Counted from the stretch's first letter, positions 42,018 through 51,612 are shown. The stretch is DNA of 64,000 nt from CAZEHS01 sp964649745 (GCA_964649745.1 CAZYQI010000001.1:62001-126000); one strand, 5' to 3'. Notes: generated by a model not told the origin, from the sequence alone. Numbers and translations are program-made.

Positions 42018-43961
42018 CTAACGGGATTGATTCACCAGTATCAGCACCTCCGAAGGAGGTAGATCAAATACCGCCAGCGAGGGCAGCCCATTCTCCGGTT
42101 GGTTCACTGCAACATCTGTCCCCGGAACCCATGGACCGGTATAGCCTTCCGAATCCATGGCATGGCTGGCGCAGAAAAGCACCCTATAGGTCTGACCCGG
42201 CCCAGCAAGACGGGGATCCACCAATACCGATGCCCCCCGGTGCTCGTAGCCATGGGTATTGATCACGCACAGCACCTCCTCATCGTTGAGGATCCGAGAC
42301 CAGGCGGTGATCTCCCCAGGCCCCCTTACGGTGAAGGCAGCATCATTCAGGGAGATGGGCCGCAAATATTGCCTGCCATAGCGAAGAGCCGGCATGGTTT
42401 GACGCAGTCGGGTAATGGCGCTGTATCCTTTGAATACAGGATTTTCTTCATCAAAGCAGTGATGACCGGCAGTGCCACAGGGACCGAACCCCGGCAGTGC
42501 TTCATCCAAGCGGTTCCCTTGATCCGGCAAGCCTGAAAGGCCATCCTTCAGGGGATGCTCCGGTCCGAACAGTGCTTCCCTGAGATATGCGTCGGAACGC
42601 TTCCAGTTGGGCAACCACTGCCTTTCAACGGGTTCCGGTCCGGTAAGCCCCAGCTCCGAGCCTGAATAGATGCACGGAATTCCCAAGGTTAACAGCAGCA
42701 GCGCTGCCGCTGCCACCTGTTGTCTTTCGCCTGCCGACTCTGCAGCAAACCGTATCTTGTCACCGAATACATGATCATGATCGTCCAGAATGGATACGTG
42801 ACGACTGCCCAGGTTCCGGTGGGTTCCCATGATGGATGTGTTCTCGTCAAAACCGGCAAAAAACTGCCCCGGATGCTCCTGTCCCTTGGCAAGCCGGTTT
42901 AAGCTCAGCCGCATCTCTCCTATATCCAAAGCAGCATTGAGGTTTCGCTCCAAGACGTCCAGATAGCGGTCTTCAATGTAATCGCCCCCGGCAATTTCCC
43001 CAACCAGAAAAAAGTCGGCTTTACCGATATTGGCAGCAAATTCCTTTATGGCCCCACAAAAGCGCCTTGCCTCCTCCAGGGATACATGCTTCAGGGTATC
43101 AATACGGAAGCCGTCACAATCCGTAAGGGCAATCCAATACTGATAGCAACGGACCAGATCCTCAATGACACCGGAGCCCATCAGCTCAAAGTTCCGCAGG
43201 TCCTCGAAATCTGTGCGCTTATGTTCAGCCTGGGCATTGTCTATCTCTCCGTGGGCAAGATCCCCACGCCCTGCCCGGGTATAAACCTCTGGATTCTGAA
43301 GCTCTGCCGGCCATACGCCGTCCTCCGGACCCTCTATCGCCTCAACAGATTCCCCCTTCGCTCCCCGCCAGGAACCAAAGGGATACCTGCCGGCCGTATA
43401 ATCGGGAGTAAAGGCATCCTCACCGGCTCCATATAACCAGTTGGCTCCGGAATGGTTGAAAATGGTGTCCATAATGATCCGAAGGCCCATACCGTGAGCC
43501 TTCTCCACCAGCTCCACCAGGTCCTGACGGGTGCCGAGCCTTGGATCCACATCAAGAAAATCCTGAATGCCATAGCCATGATAGGTATTCAGATGGCCCC
43601 GCTGCTTGAACACAGGCCCCAGCCAGATAGTGGTTGCACCCAGCTTCTTTATGTAGTCCAGCTTTGATATCAGCCCCTTAAGGGTTCCACCCTGCCACCG
43701 CTCCGCTCCGCTTTTAGCCCAAAGATCCCAGCGCCATACGTCTTCTCCATTCAATGGTTTTCTGGCATCCTTAAGTCTGGACCGATTCAGCAGGGGACGG
43801 TTGTTCTCCCTGCCATCACTGAATCTGTCCGGCAGGAGGAAATAAAGGATTTCTTCACGCCAATCCACGGGAGAAGGAAAATAAGCTTCCCTGCGGGGCA
43901 GCTTCACATCACGTACACGGTCCGGTCTTTTTTTTGCCAGCATTTCCTCTTTAAAATTCAT
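42018..43961 (-). CDS. GH13 alpha-amylase-family glycosidase
   Basis: 647 residues, no signal peptide, so intracellular. The (beta/alpha)8 barrel motifs of GH13 are present: DTIFNHSG (region I), GFRIDTLKHV (region II, nucleophile Asp), FLVGEIAGG (region III, acid Glu) and SILDDHDHV (region IV, transition-state Asp). A large insertion precedes region II (about residues 190-260). A C-terminal beta domain follows (about 550-647). It likely acts on alpha-glucans or maltooligosaccharides; hydrolase versus transferase is not decidable. It is 45 bases upstream of the hybrid kinase gene on the same strand. GGGAGG precedes the ATG. Confidence 0.9.
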   Translation of the reverse strand: MNFKEEMLAKKRPDRVRDVKLPRREAYFPSPVDWREEILYFLLPDRFSDGRENNRPLLNRSRLKDARKPLNGEDVWRWDLWAKSGAERWQGGTLKGLISKLDYIKKLGATTIWLGPVFKQRGHLNTYHGYGIQDFLDVDPRLGTRQDLVELVEKAHGMGLRIIMDTIFNHSGANWLYGAGEDAFTPDYTAGRYPFGSWRGAKGESVEAIEGPEDGVWPAELQNPEVYTRAGRGDLAHGEIDNAQAEHKRTDFEDLRNFELMGSGVIEDLVRCYQYWIALTDCDGFRIDTLKHVSLEEARRFCGAIKEFAANIGKADFFLVGEIAGGDYIEDRYLDVLERNLNAALDIGEMRLSLNRLAKGQEHPGQFFAGFDENTSIMGTHRNLGSRHVSILDDHDHVFGDKIRFAAESAGERQQVAAAALLLLTLGIPCIYSGSELGLTGPEPVERQWLPNWKRSDAYLREALFGPEHPLKDGLSGLPDQGNRLDEALPGFGPCGTAGHHCFDEENPVFKGYSAITRLRQTMPALRYGRQYLRPISLNDAAFTVRGPGEITAWSRILNDEEVLCVINTHGYEHRGASVLVDPRLAGPGQTYRVLFCASHAMDSEGYTGPWVPGTDVAVNQPENGLPSLAVFDLPPSEVLILVNQSR

Positions 43962-44167
43962 TGTATCCTCCCACAGGTAAGGCTGTTTGCCTGAGATGTC
44001 GCGAATAATAGCCGTTGCAGGTCATTGATACACCAAATAAACCCAATCGAAACGAAAATATATACAGAGCCTTCATCCGGGTTTAGGAATACCACTGCTA
44101 TGGTATAATGAAGGCATCACCCGCTATGGATACATGATGCAGAACATGCCCTGCATAGGAGAAACCT

Positions 44168-45352
44168 ATGATCACCAAACCCTTTCGCCACTTGCGTATG
44201 CCCCAATTGATTTTCGGCCCGGACACCCTCGGCTCCCTCCACAAGCATCCCCTGATAAGACAGGCCCAGGTTATACTGCTGGTGACAGGCAGCTCCTCCT
44301 TTTGTACTACGGAGCGTTATGCCAAACTGAAGCTATCCCTCAGTGACCGTCAGCGCACGATTCATGAGGCCTCTGTTCCCGGGGAGCCTTCCCCTGAGTT
44401 GATCGACTCCCTTTGCGCTCGGTTTCGCGATCAATACATCGGTGCTGTTGTCGCCATCGGCGGCGGAAGCGCACTGGATACCGGAAAAGCTCTCTCTGCC
44501 ATGCTGCCCATACAGGATTCCGTCACGCGCTATCTGGAAGGGGTTGGAACAGATATCCATCCAGGCTACAAGATTCCCTTCATCGCTGTTCCCACTACCT
44601 CCGGAACCGGAAGCGAGGCCAGCGCCAACGCAGTGATCAGTCAGGTTGGTCCAAAGGGGTATAAACGCTCCCTTCGGCACGAAAATTTTGTTCCCGATGT
44701 CGCTCTTCTGGACCCCACCCTTACCCTGACCTGTTCTCCTGAAATAACGGCTGCTGCAGGACTTGATGCGCTTACCCAGCTGATGGAGGGATATGTCTCC
44801 ACAAAGGCGACGCCTCTTACCGATGCCCTGGCTCTGGACGGTATCCGAGCCATCGGTGAAAGCCTCATCCCTGCCTGCACCACCGAAGGGAACAATCTTG
44901 GCCATCGGGGCAATCTTGCTTATGGTGCCTATCTTTCCGGCGTTGTGCTGGCCAACGCCGGCCTGGGCTTGGTCCACGGCTTTGCATCGCCGATTGGCGG
45001 TCTCTATGGCATTCCTCATGGAATGGTTTGCGGGACCCTTCAGGGTGAATGCCTGCGGGTAAATATTCAACTATTGAAGGCCGCCGGACCCGAAGGAATA
45101 GAGGGGCTTCGCAGATATGCCGCCATCAGCTCTGTCCTTACCGGATCGTACCCTGATGACCCCATTGCCTCCTGTGACAAGCTCCTGACCCTGATAACCG
45201 ATTGGATTGAGACACTGAATATTCCACGGCTGGGCGCCTTCGGAATCATCGAATCTGATCTGGACGCCGTTGTGGTTCATACAGACTTTAAGAACAACCC
45301 TGTTGCGGTGAAGCCTGAGCAGATGATGGAGATTTTGAAGAATCGGCTTTAA
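44168..45352 (+). CDS. Iron-containing alcohol dehydrogenase
   Basis: 394 residues. The NAD(P)-binding site VAIGGGSALDTGKALSAM (GGGSxxDxxK form), the loop VPTTSGTGSEASANAVI and the metal-binding histidine region ANAGLGLVHGFASPIGGLYGIPHGMVCG (two His separated by the usual distance) mark the type III alcohol dehydrogenases. In an anaerobic fermenter it would reduce an aldehyde or oxidise an alcohol with a divalent metal, mostly Fe2+. The substrate (butanol, propanediol, glycerol or other) cannot be inferred. AGGAG precedes the ATG. Confidence 0.92.
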   Translation: MITKPFRHLRMPQLIFGPDTLGSLHKHPLIRQAQVILLVTGSSSFCTTERYAKLKLSLSDRQRTIHEASVPGEPSPELIDSLCARFRDQYIGAVVAIGGGSALDTGKALSAMLPIQDSVTRYLEGVGTDIHPGYKIPFIAVPTTSGTGSEASANAVISQVGPKGYKRSLRHENFVPDVALLDPTLTLTCSPEITAAAGLDALTQLMEGYVSTKATPLTDALALDGIRAIGESLIPACTTEGNNLGHRGNLAYGAYLSGVVLANAGLGLVHGFASPIGGLYGIPHGMVCGTLQGECLRVNIQLLKAAGPEGIEGLRRYAAISSVLTGSYPDDPIASCDKLLTLITDWIETLNIPRLGAFGIIESDLDAVVVHTDFKNNPVAVKPEQMMEILKNRL

Positions 45353-45460
45353 TATACTGGCAAAAGGTTTATCACCACTCGTTTAATCGTTTCCGGTGGT
45401 TATCATTATTTGGTGACTATCGGTTTTTTCTTGTGATTTTTGGATATCATCACACTACCT

Positions 45461-45489
45461 ACCCCAATTTCCGTATGCCCTGCTGCGAA
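45461..45489 (+). promoter_or_regulatory. Candidate SigI-dependent promoter of sigI
   Basis: ACCCCA (45461-45466) and CGAA (45486-45489) are separated by 19 bases, 26 bases before the sigI start. An identically spaced pair stands before the X2-domain gene at 47232. SigI promoters in other Bacillota have an ACCCC-type -35 and CGAA-type -10. Confidence 0.65.
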
Positions 45490-45515
45490 TACCTTTAGCA
45501 AGACCGAGGTGAACC

Positions 45516-46214
45516 ATGTTTCCATTCAACGGCCTTGAACATCGGGTTTTAAAAGCCCGAAACGACTCAAGTGAAGCGAACCGTCTTATTACTGAATATC
45601 AGCCGTTTGTGGCAAAGACAGTCCGAGAACATATCGGGCGATTTGTTGCGCCGGAAGACAGCGATGAATTCAGCACCGCCCTGACGGCCTTCCATGAGGC
45701 GATCAACGCCTATGATTCGAAAAAAGGAAAATTTCTCTCCTTTGCAGCCCGCATCATCCGGCTTCGGCTGATCGACCTCTATCGGCGTCAGCATCGGAAC
45801 CCTGAAACAGTATCCCTCGAGGCGGTCCTGGAAACAGACAATAGAGACCTCACCGCCGCTCCGGCTCTTCGGGAATATGATATCCGAACGGAAAACCAGC
45901 AGCGTCGGTATGAAATCCTTTCCTTGACGGAAGAACTCAGTCAATGGGGCATCACCTTTTCTCAGTTAGCCGATCATTCACCCAAACAGGATTCTCTGCG
46001 GTCCATGTACCATGACGCTGTTCGCCGCATCATGGAATCGGAAACCACCCTAAAGAAAATTCTGGATACGAGGAGGCTCCCTATGAAAGAGCTTGAGGAG
46101 CTATCCGGAATGGATCGGAAGCGTCTAGACCGCGGCCGGATCTACATCATTGCATGCGTTGTGATATTAAACGGCGATTACCAGTTTCTTAGGGAATATG
46201 TGAAATGGAAGTGA
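45516..46214 (+). CDS. sigI: RNA polymerase sigma factor SigI
   Basis: 232 residues. The region 2 like segment (LITEYQPFVAKTVREHIGR, SDEFSTALTAFHEAINAYDSKKGKFLSFAARIIRLRLIDLYRR) is distinctive of SigI: key residues DEFS, AFHEAI and KGKFLSFA. The C-terminal part has the SigI-C domain with a predicted helix-turn-helix. In related species SigI factors respond to heat or to extracellular polysaccharides through RsgI. GAGGTG precedes the ATG, and rsgI begins four bases after the stop, so the pair is an operon. Confidence 0.92.
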   Translation: MFPFNGLEHRVLKARNDSSEANRLITEYQPFVAKTVREHIGRFVAPEDSDEFSTALTAFHEAINAYDSKKGKFLSFAARIIRLRLIDLYRRQHRNPETVSLEAVLETDNRDLTAAPALREYDIRTENQQRRYEILSLTEELSQWGITFSQLADHSPKQDSLRSMYHDAVRRIMESETTLKKILDTRRLPMKELEELSGMDRKRLDRGRIYIIACVVILNGDYQFLREYVKWK

Positions 46215-46218
46215 GCTT

Positions 46219-47241
46219 ATGCGCGGCTTAGTGATGGAAGTAACGAAGGATTTTCTGATTGTCCTCACGGATAAGGGCGAGTACCTTCGCATAAAGAACG
46301 ATGGACTATCCGCCATAGGTGATATGGTTCCTTTTGATGTCCCCTCTCACCAGCCTGCGGTTTCTCTGCGAATGCCGCGACGGCTGGTTGCCATGGCTGC
46401 ATCCTTTCTTCTCTTGTGCACCGCAGGCCTGGGTGCATACGGATACAGTCAGCCCTTCGGGGTAGTGAATGTGGATATCAACCCCAGTGTGGCACTTACG
46501 TACAACTGGTTTTCCCGGGTCATTGCCGTTGAGGCGCTGAACGCCGATGCCCAGCAACTTCTTCCCGCTCTTGGTAATCTGAAAAACCAGCCTGTAACGA
46601 AAGCCGTTGAGGAAGTCATCGCAGCGGCCTCGGATGCAGGATTCCTGAAACCGGAGCTTGCCAATGTAGTTTTTGTTTCGGTCTCCGACCGGAATGATCC
46701 AAGCCGCACCGCCGCCCTTGTAGATGCCATTGAGAAAACCCTGCCTGTCGCAGCCGGAAAATCGGATACCGTTCTTTTTAAAGGCTCTAAGGAAAGCTAT
46801 GATAAAAGTCACAGCACCCATGATTCTGCAGTTCCCGACCTGATTGAAAAGAGCATTGACAATGATTCGAAAAACGATCCTGACACTCTTTCTAAAAAAA
46901 CAGTGAAAGATATCTTAAAGGAACAGAAGAAAAAACGGGATGAGTTGAAAATGCCCGAAAAAATTGTGAATCCTAACCCCGGGAACGCCGATGACAGCAA
47001 ATCAAAAAATGAGGATGATAAACCAAACGGTAAGCCTGACAAAGTAAAGGAACCGAAACAGCCTGACTCCAACATAAATAAGACAGCTCCCGATCCCGAT
47101 GGAGCCCTCAATCCTCTGCCCGCTGATACCACGGCCACTCCTTCCAAAACAGATGCAGATGATTCGAAGAAGGATAATCCGGGTAAAAAACAAAAGTCAA
47201 ATGGCAGCGACTTGAAAAAAAATCCGCAACCACCCCAGTAA
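46219..47241 (+). CDS. rsgI: RsgI-type membrane anti-sigma factor
   Basis: 340 residues. The cytosolic N-terminal RsgI domain (about 1-50; GLVMEVTKDFLIVLTDKGEYLRI) would bind SigI. One membrane helix (about 57-73; LVAMAASFLLLCTAGLGAYGY) is followed by the conserved extracellular segment NVDINPSVALTYNWFSRVIAVEALNAD (key residues DINPS and N..RV) and a Lys/Asp/Pro-rich tail from about 185 to the end. Unlike clostridial RsgI proteins that end in a carbohydrate-binding module or glycoside hydrolase, this tail is low complexity, so no ligand domain is visible. Confidence 0.9.
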   Translation: MRGLVMEVTKDFLIVLTDKGEYLRIKNDGLSAIGDMVPFDVPSHQPAVSLRMPRRLVAMAASFLLLCTAGLGAYGYSQPFGVVNVDINPSVALTYNWFSRVIAVEALNADAQQLLPALGNLKNQPVTKAVEEVIAAASDAGFLKPELANVVFVSVSDRNDPSRTAALVDAIEKTLPVAAGKSDTVLFKGSKESYDKSHSTHDSAVPDLIEKSIDNDSKNDPDTLSKKTVKDILKEQKKKRDELKMPEKIVNPNPGNADDSKSKNEDDKPNGKPDKVKEPKQPDSNINKTAPDPDGALNPLPADTTATPSKTDADDSKKDNPGKKQKSNGSDLKKNPQPPQ

Positions 47242-47260
47242 TACCCTACCGCTCGTCGAA
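47232..47260 (+). promoter_or_regulatory. Candidate SigI-dependent promoter of the X2-domain gene
   Basis: ACCCCA (47232-47237) and CGAA (47257-47260) have the same 19-base spacing as the sigI promoter candidate. It overlaps the end of rsgI and lies 56 bases before the next start codon. Confidence 0.62.
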
Positions 47261-47316
47261 TGCTATGATGTGCAACAAAACAACCGAACCGCTACTTGAT
47301 AAGGAGGAATACGATT

Positions 47317-48444
47317 ATGCGCAGCACAAAACGAATCATCAGCCTGATTCTTGTCTCCATCCTGCTGATAGCACTGGCCATCCCCAGCTTTGCAGACCCT
47401 GGAAAGGGCAACGATGACAAGGAAAAAGGGAACAAATTCACCACTGAAGATAAGAAGCAGGGTCCTCCCGACTTCGTGATCAAAAAACATGAACTGAAAG
47501 GCTTTACCTCCACCGAGGGCAACAAGATCAAATTCAACCACGGCAATTCCAATTTTGAGGTGGGCCCGGTCATTAAGGACGGCAGAACGCTGATCCCTGT
47601 ACGCGCTATCACTGAAGCCATGGGGGCAAAGGTTGAATACAGTAGTGATACAGGCATCGTTAAGATCACCAGTGAAGACGGCAATACCGTCATCCTGTTC
47701 TACCTGAACGAGGATGATAACGGCAAAATCACCGTTAACGGTGAAGACGTTACCATTGATGTTCGCCCGGGCATCATCAATAACCGCACCTTTGTGCCTC
47801 TCCGTTTTATCGCTGAAACCCTGGGTCTCAAAGTCGTTCATGATCCCGGCACCGGCAATACCGACGTCATCAACACACTGAAGCTGTCCCCCACTCACTA
47901 TGATTTTTCGAACCGTGAAGTACTCACAGATGTTAAGCTTTCCTACTCCATGGATGCCGAATACAACCTGGTAAGCATTAAGAATGGCGCTGTGTTGCTG
48001 GGCTCCGCTGAATATACAACCAGCAGCAATACCATCACCATTCTGGAAAGCTATATCGATGACTTTACAACAGATAAGACTACCCTTACCCTTACCTTCA
48101 AGGATACCAAGGACGTAACCGTTGAAAAAACCTTTGAGATCACTATCAACCAGGACGGCGTGTATGAGAAACCGGTACTCAACAAAAGCGGCGTGAAATT
48201 CTTCAGCGGCGATATCATCACGGCTGTTGAAATCACGGTGGACTGGAACGAGCACACGCTGAAGGAAATTAAAAACGGGGATACGGTCGTTGCGCCGGTA
48301 ACAGCCTATACCGTATCCGGCAACAAGATCACCCTCAAACAGTCTTATGTCGAAGGGCTTCCTTCCGGCATAACCCCACTGACACTTGTTTTCAAGGCTA
48401 GCGATAATGATCTGGTAAACTTGACATTCACTATCGAGAAGTAA
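47317..48444 (+). CDS. Secreted protein with copper-amine-oxidase-N-like domain and two X2 modules
   Basis: 375 residues from the ATG at 47317, with AAGGAGG 8 bases upstream. A signal peptide (RSTKRIISLILVSILLIALAIPSFA) ends near residue 29. A copper amine oxidase N-terminal-like domain follows (about 65-185; GRTLIPVRAITEAMGAKVEY, NRTFVPLRFIAETLGL), a wall-associated fold common in Bacillota with no oxidase activity. The last part has two Ig-like X2 modules (about 193-285 and 286-375; LSPTHYDFSNREVLTDVKL and the parallel LNKSGVKFFSGDIITAVEI). X2 modules occur in cellulosomal and cell-surface proteins. The putative SigI promoter and the position next to sigI-rsgI suggest it is part of that regulon. 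Confidence 0.85.
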   Translation: MRSTKRIISLILVSILLIALAIPSFADPGKGNDDKEKGNKFTTEDKKQGPPDFVIKKHELKGFTSTEGNKIKFNHGNSNFEVGPVIKDGRTLIPVRAITEAMGAKVEYSSDTGIVKITSEDGNTVILFYLNEDDNGKITVNGEDVTIDVRPGIINNRTFVPLRFIAETLGLKVVHDPGTGNTDVINTLKLSPTHYDFSNREVLTDVKLSYSMDAEYNLVSIKNGAVLLGSAEYTTSSNTITILESYIDDFTTDKTTLTLTFKDTKDVTVEKTFEITINQDGVYEKPVLNKSGVKFFSGDIITAVEITVDWNEHTLKEIKNGDTVVAPVTAYTVSGNKITLKQSYVEGLPSGITPLTLVFKASDNDLVNLTFTIEK

Positions 48445-48470
48445 CTTCCCTCCCCATTGTTATCGCTTAA

Positions 48471-48512
48471 AAAAGATTACCTCCCCTTCAATCGTTGGGG
48501 AGGTAATCTTTT
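48471..48512. terminator. Bidirectional terminator between the X2 gene and citX
   Basis: The perfect 16-bp stem AAAAGATTACCTCCCC (48471-48486) / GGGGAGGTAATCTTTT (48497-48512) has a 10-nt loop, with T-runs on both strands. It ends the X2-gene transcript and the glutamate operon. Confidence 0.93.
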
Positions 48513-48515
48513 TGT

Positions 48516-49037
48516 TCATTCATAGCGTGCATAGGCGGTTCCCATGATTTCCAGCAATTCACCGAGAGGGTGCCTGGCAGCCCTTGCACATTCATGGGCC
48601 GGCAAACCGCAGAGATAGCAGGTGCGGGCGGCATGCCCCAGCATTGTACGGCACATGGATTCCCCCGAAACTGCATACACATCCAAGTCCACATAGCGGC
48701 CCAAAGGATGTTCGTCCTCTATTCCAACTGCCGAAAGCTTCAGCGCTTCAGCACTCATGTCCATAACACGGACCATCACCGGACCTTCGGCTGATATGAG
48801 CTGTTTTTTGTAAACCGCCTTATCATCAAACCCGGCCATCTCCTCTGCTTCCATGACTGTAAAAATACCCTGGGACAGCGGCGTATCCTTCTGCGCTCCC
48901 GGCATATTCACACGGTGGATTAACAGCGGTTTTCCATACCGTTTCAGCAGTTCTGCCTGTAACTCCGCCCGCTCTTCCCGGGCATCCAGTATGGCTTTCC
49001 CCATCAGGTCAGTGGGGCGAGTCGCTTTTTCGAACAC
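48516..49037 (-). CDS. citX: Citrate lyase holo-[acyl-carrier] synthase-type protein (phosphoribosyl-dephospho-CoA transferase)
   Basis: About 173 residues from a GTG at 49037 with a GGGAGAGAGG stretch 8-10 bases upstream; an ATG at 49004 is the alternative. CitX attaches the prosthetic group to the acyl carrier subunit CitD. Family marks: DAREERAELQAELL near the N-terminus, VMVRVMDMSAEALKLSAVGIEDEHPLGRYVDLDVY (key residues EDxHPLGRxxDxDV), and the Cys-rich end RTCYLCGLPAHECAR. It overlaps citC and is the last gene of the operon. CitG, which makes the precursor, is not in the window. Confidence 0.9.
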   Translation of the reverse strand: MFEKATRPTDLMGKAILDAREERAELQAELLKRYGKPLLIHRVNMPGAQKDTPLSQGIFTVMEAEEMAGFDDKAVYKKQLISAEGPVMVRVMDMSAEALKLSAVGIEDEHPLGRYVDLDVYAVSGESMCRTMLGHAARTCYLCGLPAHECARAARHPLGELLEIMGTAYARYE

Positions 49038-50055
49038 GCTGTGCCGCCTCTCTCCCTTCTGGGGTTTCAAAGATGTAGTGCCATGTAGATTCGGGAACCA
49101 AGGCTTTCACCGCCTCATCCTGGCCTTCCCTTATAAGACGCCGAACCTGGGATGCACTGATGGGAATGCCTTCGACACTCGTTCTGGGCACGACCACCAG
49201 CTCCAGACCTGCTTCTCCCAATACCCTCTCCAGGGTATGATTGTAGCTTAAGGTGAGCTCACAGTAAGGCTCTTCCCCCACATAGCGGGTGCTTATGCCG
49301 AAGATAGGGCTGAACCAGGTGCAGAAGATCTGTGCATCCATCCCCATATAGGCCGTGGTCCGTTCATTTGCCTGCCTGAGAAAATATGACGGAAAGGTGG
49401 CGTTGGAGATGATGTATTCCGTTCCCGGGAGAACCTTCACATTCTGTAGATGGGCCGTGCCAAGGCGCACCAGCTCAATTCGCTCTGAAAAGGTGAATAC
49501 GGAACGGTTCTCCTCTACTACAAAAATCAGAACCTCCCTGCCTGTTGCCGCCGCCTGTTCCACCAAATGCAGATGTCCCAGGGTGAAGGGGTTGCAGTTC
49601 ATCACCAGGGCGATCCGATCTGAGCCACCGTCTATGCCCGCCTCCTCTTTCACCTTGCGAAGCTGCTGCTCAATGGATACGATGCCGCCCTCTAAGAGCG
49701 CCGCCTGATCCCCTTTGCAGAGCATTTTAAAATTCAGGCCTTCAAACAACTTGGTGTTATGGGGCTGAGTGAAAACAAAATAATGATAGATCGCTTCCTC
49801 GAAGAGCCGATCGATCAGTTCTTTTACCAGCTGGGCCGAAAGTCCTTCCCCCCGGTAATGTGGGCTGACAGCCAGGCACTTGATAACCCGCCCAGCCTTT
49901 GAACAGGTTCCGATCACCACGTTGTCCTTACGGGCCGCTATGGTGTAATCAACATCCTCATCCAGAACAAGATCTGACTGGAGAAGGAATTCATTGATTT
50001 CCTCCTGATCCTCCTGATTATTCAGATTGACTCTGTTCAAAGAAATTCCGTCCAT
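49009..50055 (-). CDS. citC: [Citrate/citramalate lyase] acetate:SH-acyl carrier ligase
   Basis: 348 residues. CitC uses ATP and acetate to acetylate the thiol of the CitD prosthetic group, activating the lyase. An N-terminal GNAT-like region (about 30-130; CLAVSPHYRGEGLSAQLV) is followed by a nucleotidyltransferase domain with MNCNPFTLGHLHLVEQAA (HxGH-like motif) and the C-terminal ISASQVRRLIREG. It is downstream of citF by 15 bases and overlaps citX. In this operon it serves citramalate lyase. Confidence 0.93.
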   Translation of the reverse strand: MDGISLNRVNLNNQEDQEEINEFLLQSDLVLDEDVDYTIAARKDNVVIGTCSKAGRVIKCLAVSPHYRGEGLSAQLVKELIDRLFEEAIYHYFVFTQPHNTKLFEGLNFKMLCKGDQAALLEGGIVSIEQQLRKVKEEAGIDGGSDRIALVMNCNPFTLGHLHLVEQAAATGREVLIFVVEENRSVFTFSERIELVRLGTAHLQNVKVLPGTEYIISNATFPSYFLRQANERTTAYMGMDAQIFCTWFSPIFGISTRYVGEEPYCELTLSYNHTLERVLGEAGLELVVVPRTSVEGIPISASQVRRLIREGQDEAVKALVPESTWHYIFETPEGREAAQRVRKSDSPH

Positions 50056-50070
50056 TGCCGCACCCGCTTT

Positions 50071-51612
50071 CTATGCATTCACCTTCCGAACCACATCAAT
50101 CACACTGCCGTCCCGATACTGAACCACCGCCACGATCTCATCTCTCAGCACAACATCCTTGGGTATTCCCGTCATGCCCTCCGCCAGCGCCAACAGCGCT
50201 TCGATGGTCATCACCGGCAGTCCGGCTTTAGTAAGGTTTTCAATCAAATCCGTTCGCTTGGGGTTCACAGCGATGCCACGCTCGGTTACCAGCACATCCA
50301 CCGTTTCACCGGGAGTGGTGACGGTCATGACCTTTCGTTTGATGATGGGAAGCCGTGCCTTTACCAGATTGGTCACGATAATAGTGAGCTTGGAGCCCGC
50401 CGCCGTATCGCTGTGGCCCCCGGAACCGCCGATGATCACGCCGTCGGAACCGGTGGTTACGTTCACATTGAAATCCAGATCAATTTCCGTGGCCCCCAGG
50501 ATCATCACATCCAGATTGTTCACCACGGCCCCTTTGTTGTGGGGGTTGGCGTACCTGGAGGCGTCCATGGCCATATGCCGGGGGTTGTCGCGGTAGGATT
50601 CCACCGCCCGCAGGTCGAAGCACTGCACGTCCAGCAGGGATTTGAACAGTCCCTGTTCCAGCATATCCACGATATAGCCGGTTACGCCGCCAGCCGCAAA
50701 GCTGCCGGTGACGCCGGCATCCTTCATCATTTCCATCAGCTCCACCGCTACGGCCAGGGATGTGCCTCCGGCTCCTGTCTGGAAGGAGATGCCGTCCTTA
50801 AGCAGTCCTGAATTCTGAATGACCTTGGCCGCGTTCCGGGCAATTTTAAGGCCCACCGGATCCCGGGTGATGCGAGTGGTTCCTGAAACGATGCCGGCGG
50901 GATCGCCGATGCTGTCCACGGCCACCACATAATCTACATTGACCTGAGTTATTTCCACCGGGGATGCCGGGAATTCAACCAAATTGTCGGTAATTACCAC
51001 GGTTTTCGCCGCATACTGGGCATCCGCCACAGCATAGCCCAGGGCGCCGCAGGCGGATTTTCCGTGAACCCCGTTGCAGTTCCCGTAAGGGTCTGCGGTA
51101 GGTGCTGCGATAAAGGCCACATCAATGGACAGCTCCCCGGATTCGATGGCCCGGGGCCGTCCGCCGTGGGTCATCATAATGGCCGGTTTTTTCAGGTACC
51201 CTTCCGAAACGGCCTTGGCTACCGGACCGGACATATAGTTGGTGACAATCCCCGTCACCACCCCGGTTTTCATCAGATCCACCAGAATGGAATGGGTAGG
51301 AAAAAGCGAACTGGCCGCCACGGTGATATCCTTCACGCCCCGTGCCGCCACGGCTTCCATAACCCCATGGAGAACACCGTCGCCGTTTCGCAGGTGGTGA
51401 TGGAAAGAAAGCGTCATGCCATCTCGAATTTCTACGGCATCCAGGGCCGCTTCAATAGTGCTCAAGAGCTTCGATTCCCCCGGCTTCACAGCCTTTACGG
51501 AAACCGCCTTCCGCTGGCCCGTTTCCGAATTGGCAAAGGCTCCGCCAAAGGGCTTCACAGCTCCAAGGCCTTCAATATATTCAGGCAGTTCCCTGCCGAC
51601 TGCATTCTTCAT
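50071..51612 (-). CDS. citF: Citramalate (citrate) lyase alpha subunit, CoA/ACP transferase
   Basis: 513 residues, the usual CitF length. The alpha subunit exchanges the acetyl group on the acyl carrier for citramalate. Marks: LSFHHHLRNGDGVLH, MTHGGRPRAIESGE, NGVHGKSACGALGYA, a glycine-rich GAGGTSLAVAVELM and IGGSGGHSDTAAGSKL. The ATG overlaps the citE stop (ATGA). The CitDEF enzymes for citrate and citramalate are closely related; placement after methylaspartase and mesaconase makes (S)-citramalate the expected substrate. Confidence 0.93.
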   Translation of the reverse strand: MKNAVGRELPEYIEGLGAVKPFGGAFANSETGQRKAVSVKAVKPGESKLLSTIEAALDAVEIRDGMTLSFHHHLRNGDGVLHGVMEAVAARGVKDITVAASSLFPTHSILVDLMKTGVVTGIVTNYMSGPVAKAVSEGYLKKPAIMMTHGGRPRAIESGELSIDVAFIAAPTADPYGNCNGVHGKSACGALGYAVADAQYAAKTVVITDNLVEFPASPVEITQVNVDYVVAVDSIGDPAGIVSGTTRITRDPVGLKIARNAAKVIQNSGLLKDGISFQTGAGGTSLAVAVELMEMMKDAGVTGSFAAGGVTGYIVDMLEQGLFKSLLDVQCFDLRAVESYRDNPRHMAMDASRYANPHNKGAVVNNLDVMILGATEIDLDFNVNVTTGSDGVIIGGSGGHSDTAAGSKLTIIVTNLVKARLPIIKRKVMTVTTPGETVDVLVTERGIAVNPKRTDLIENLTKAGLPVMTIEALLALAEGMTGIPKDVVLRDEIVAVVQYRDGSVIDVVRKVNA

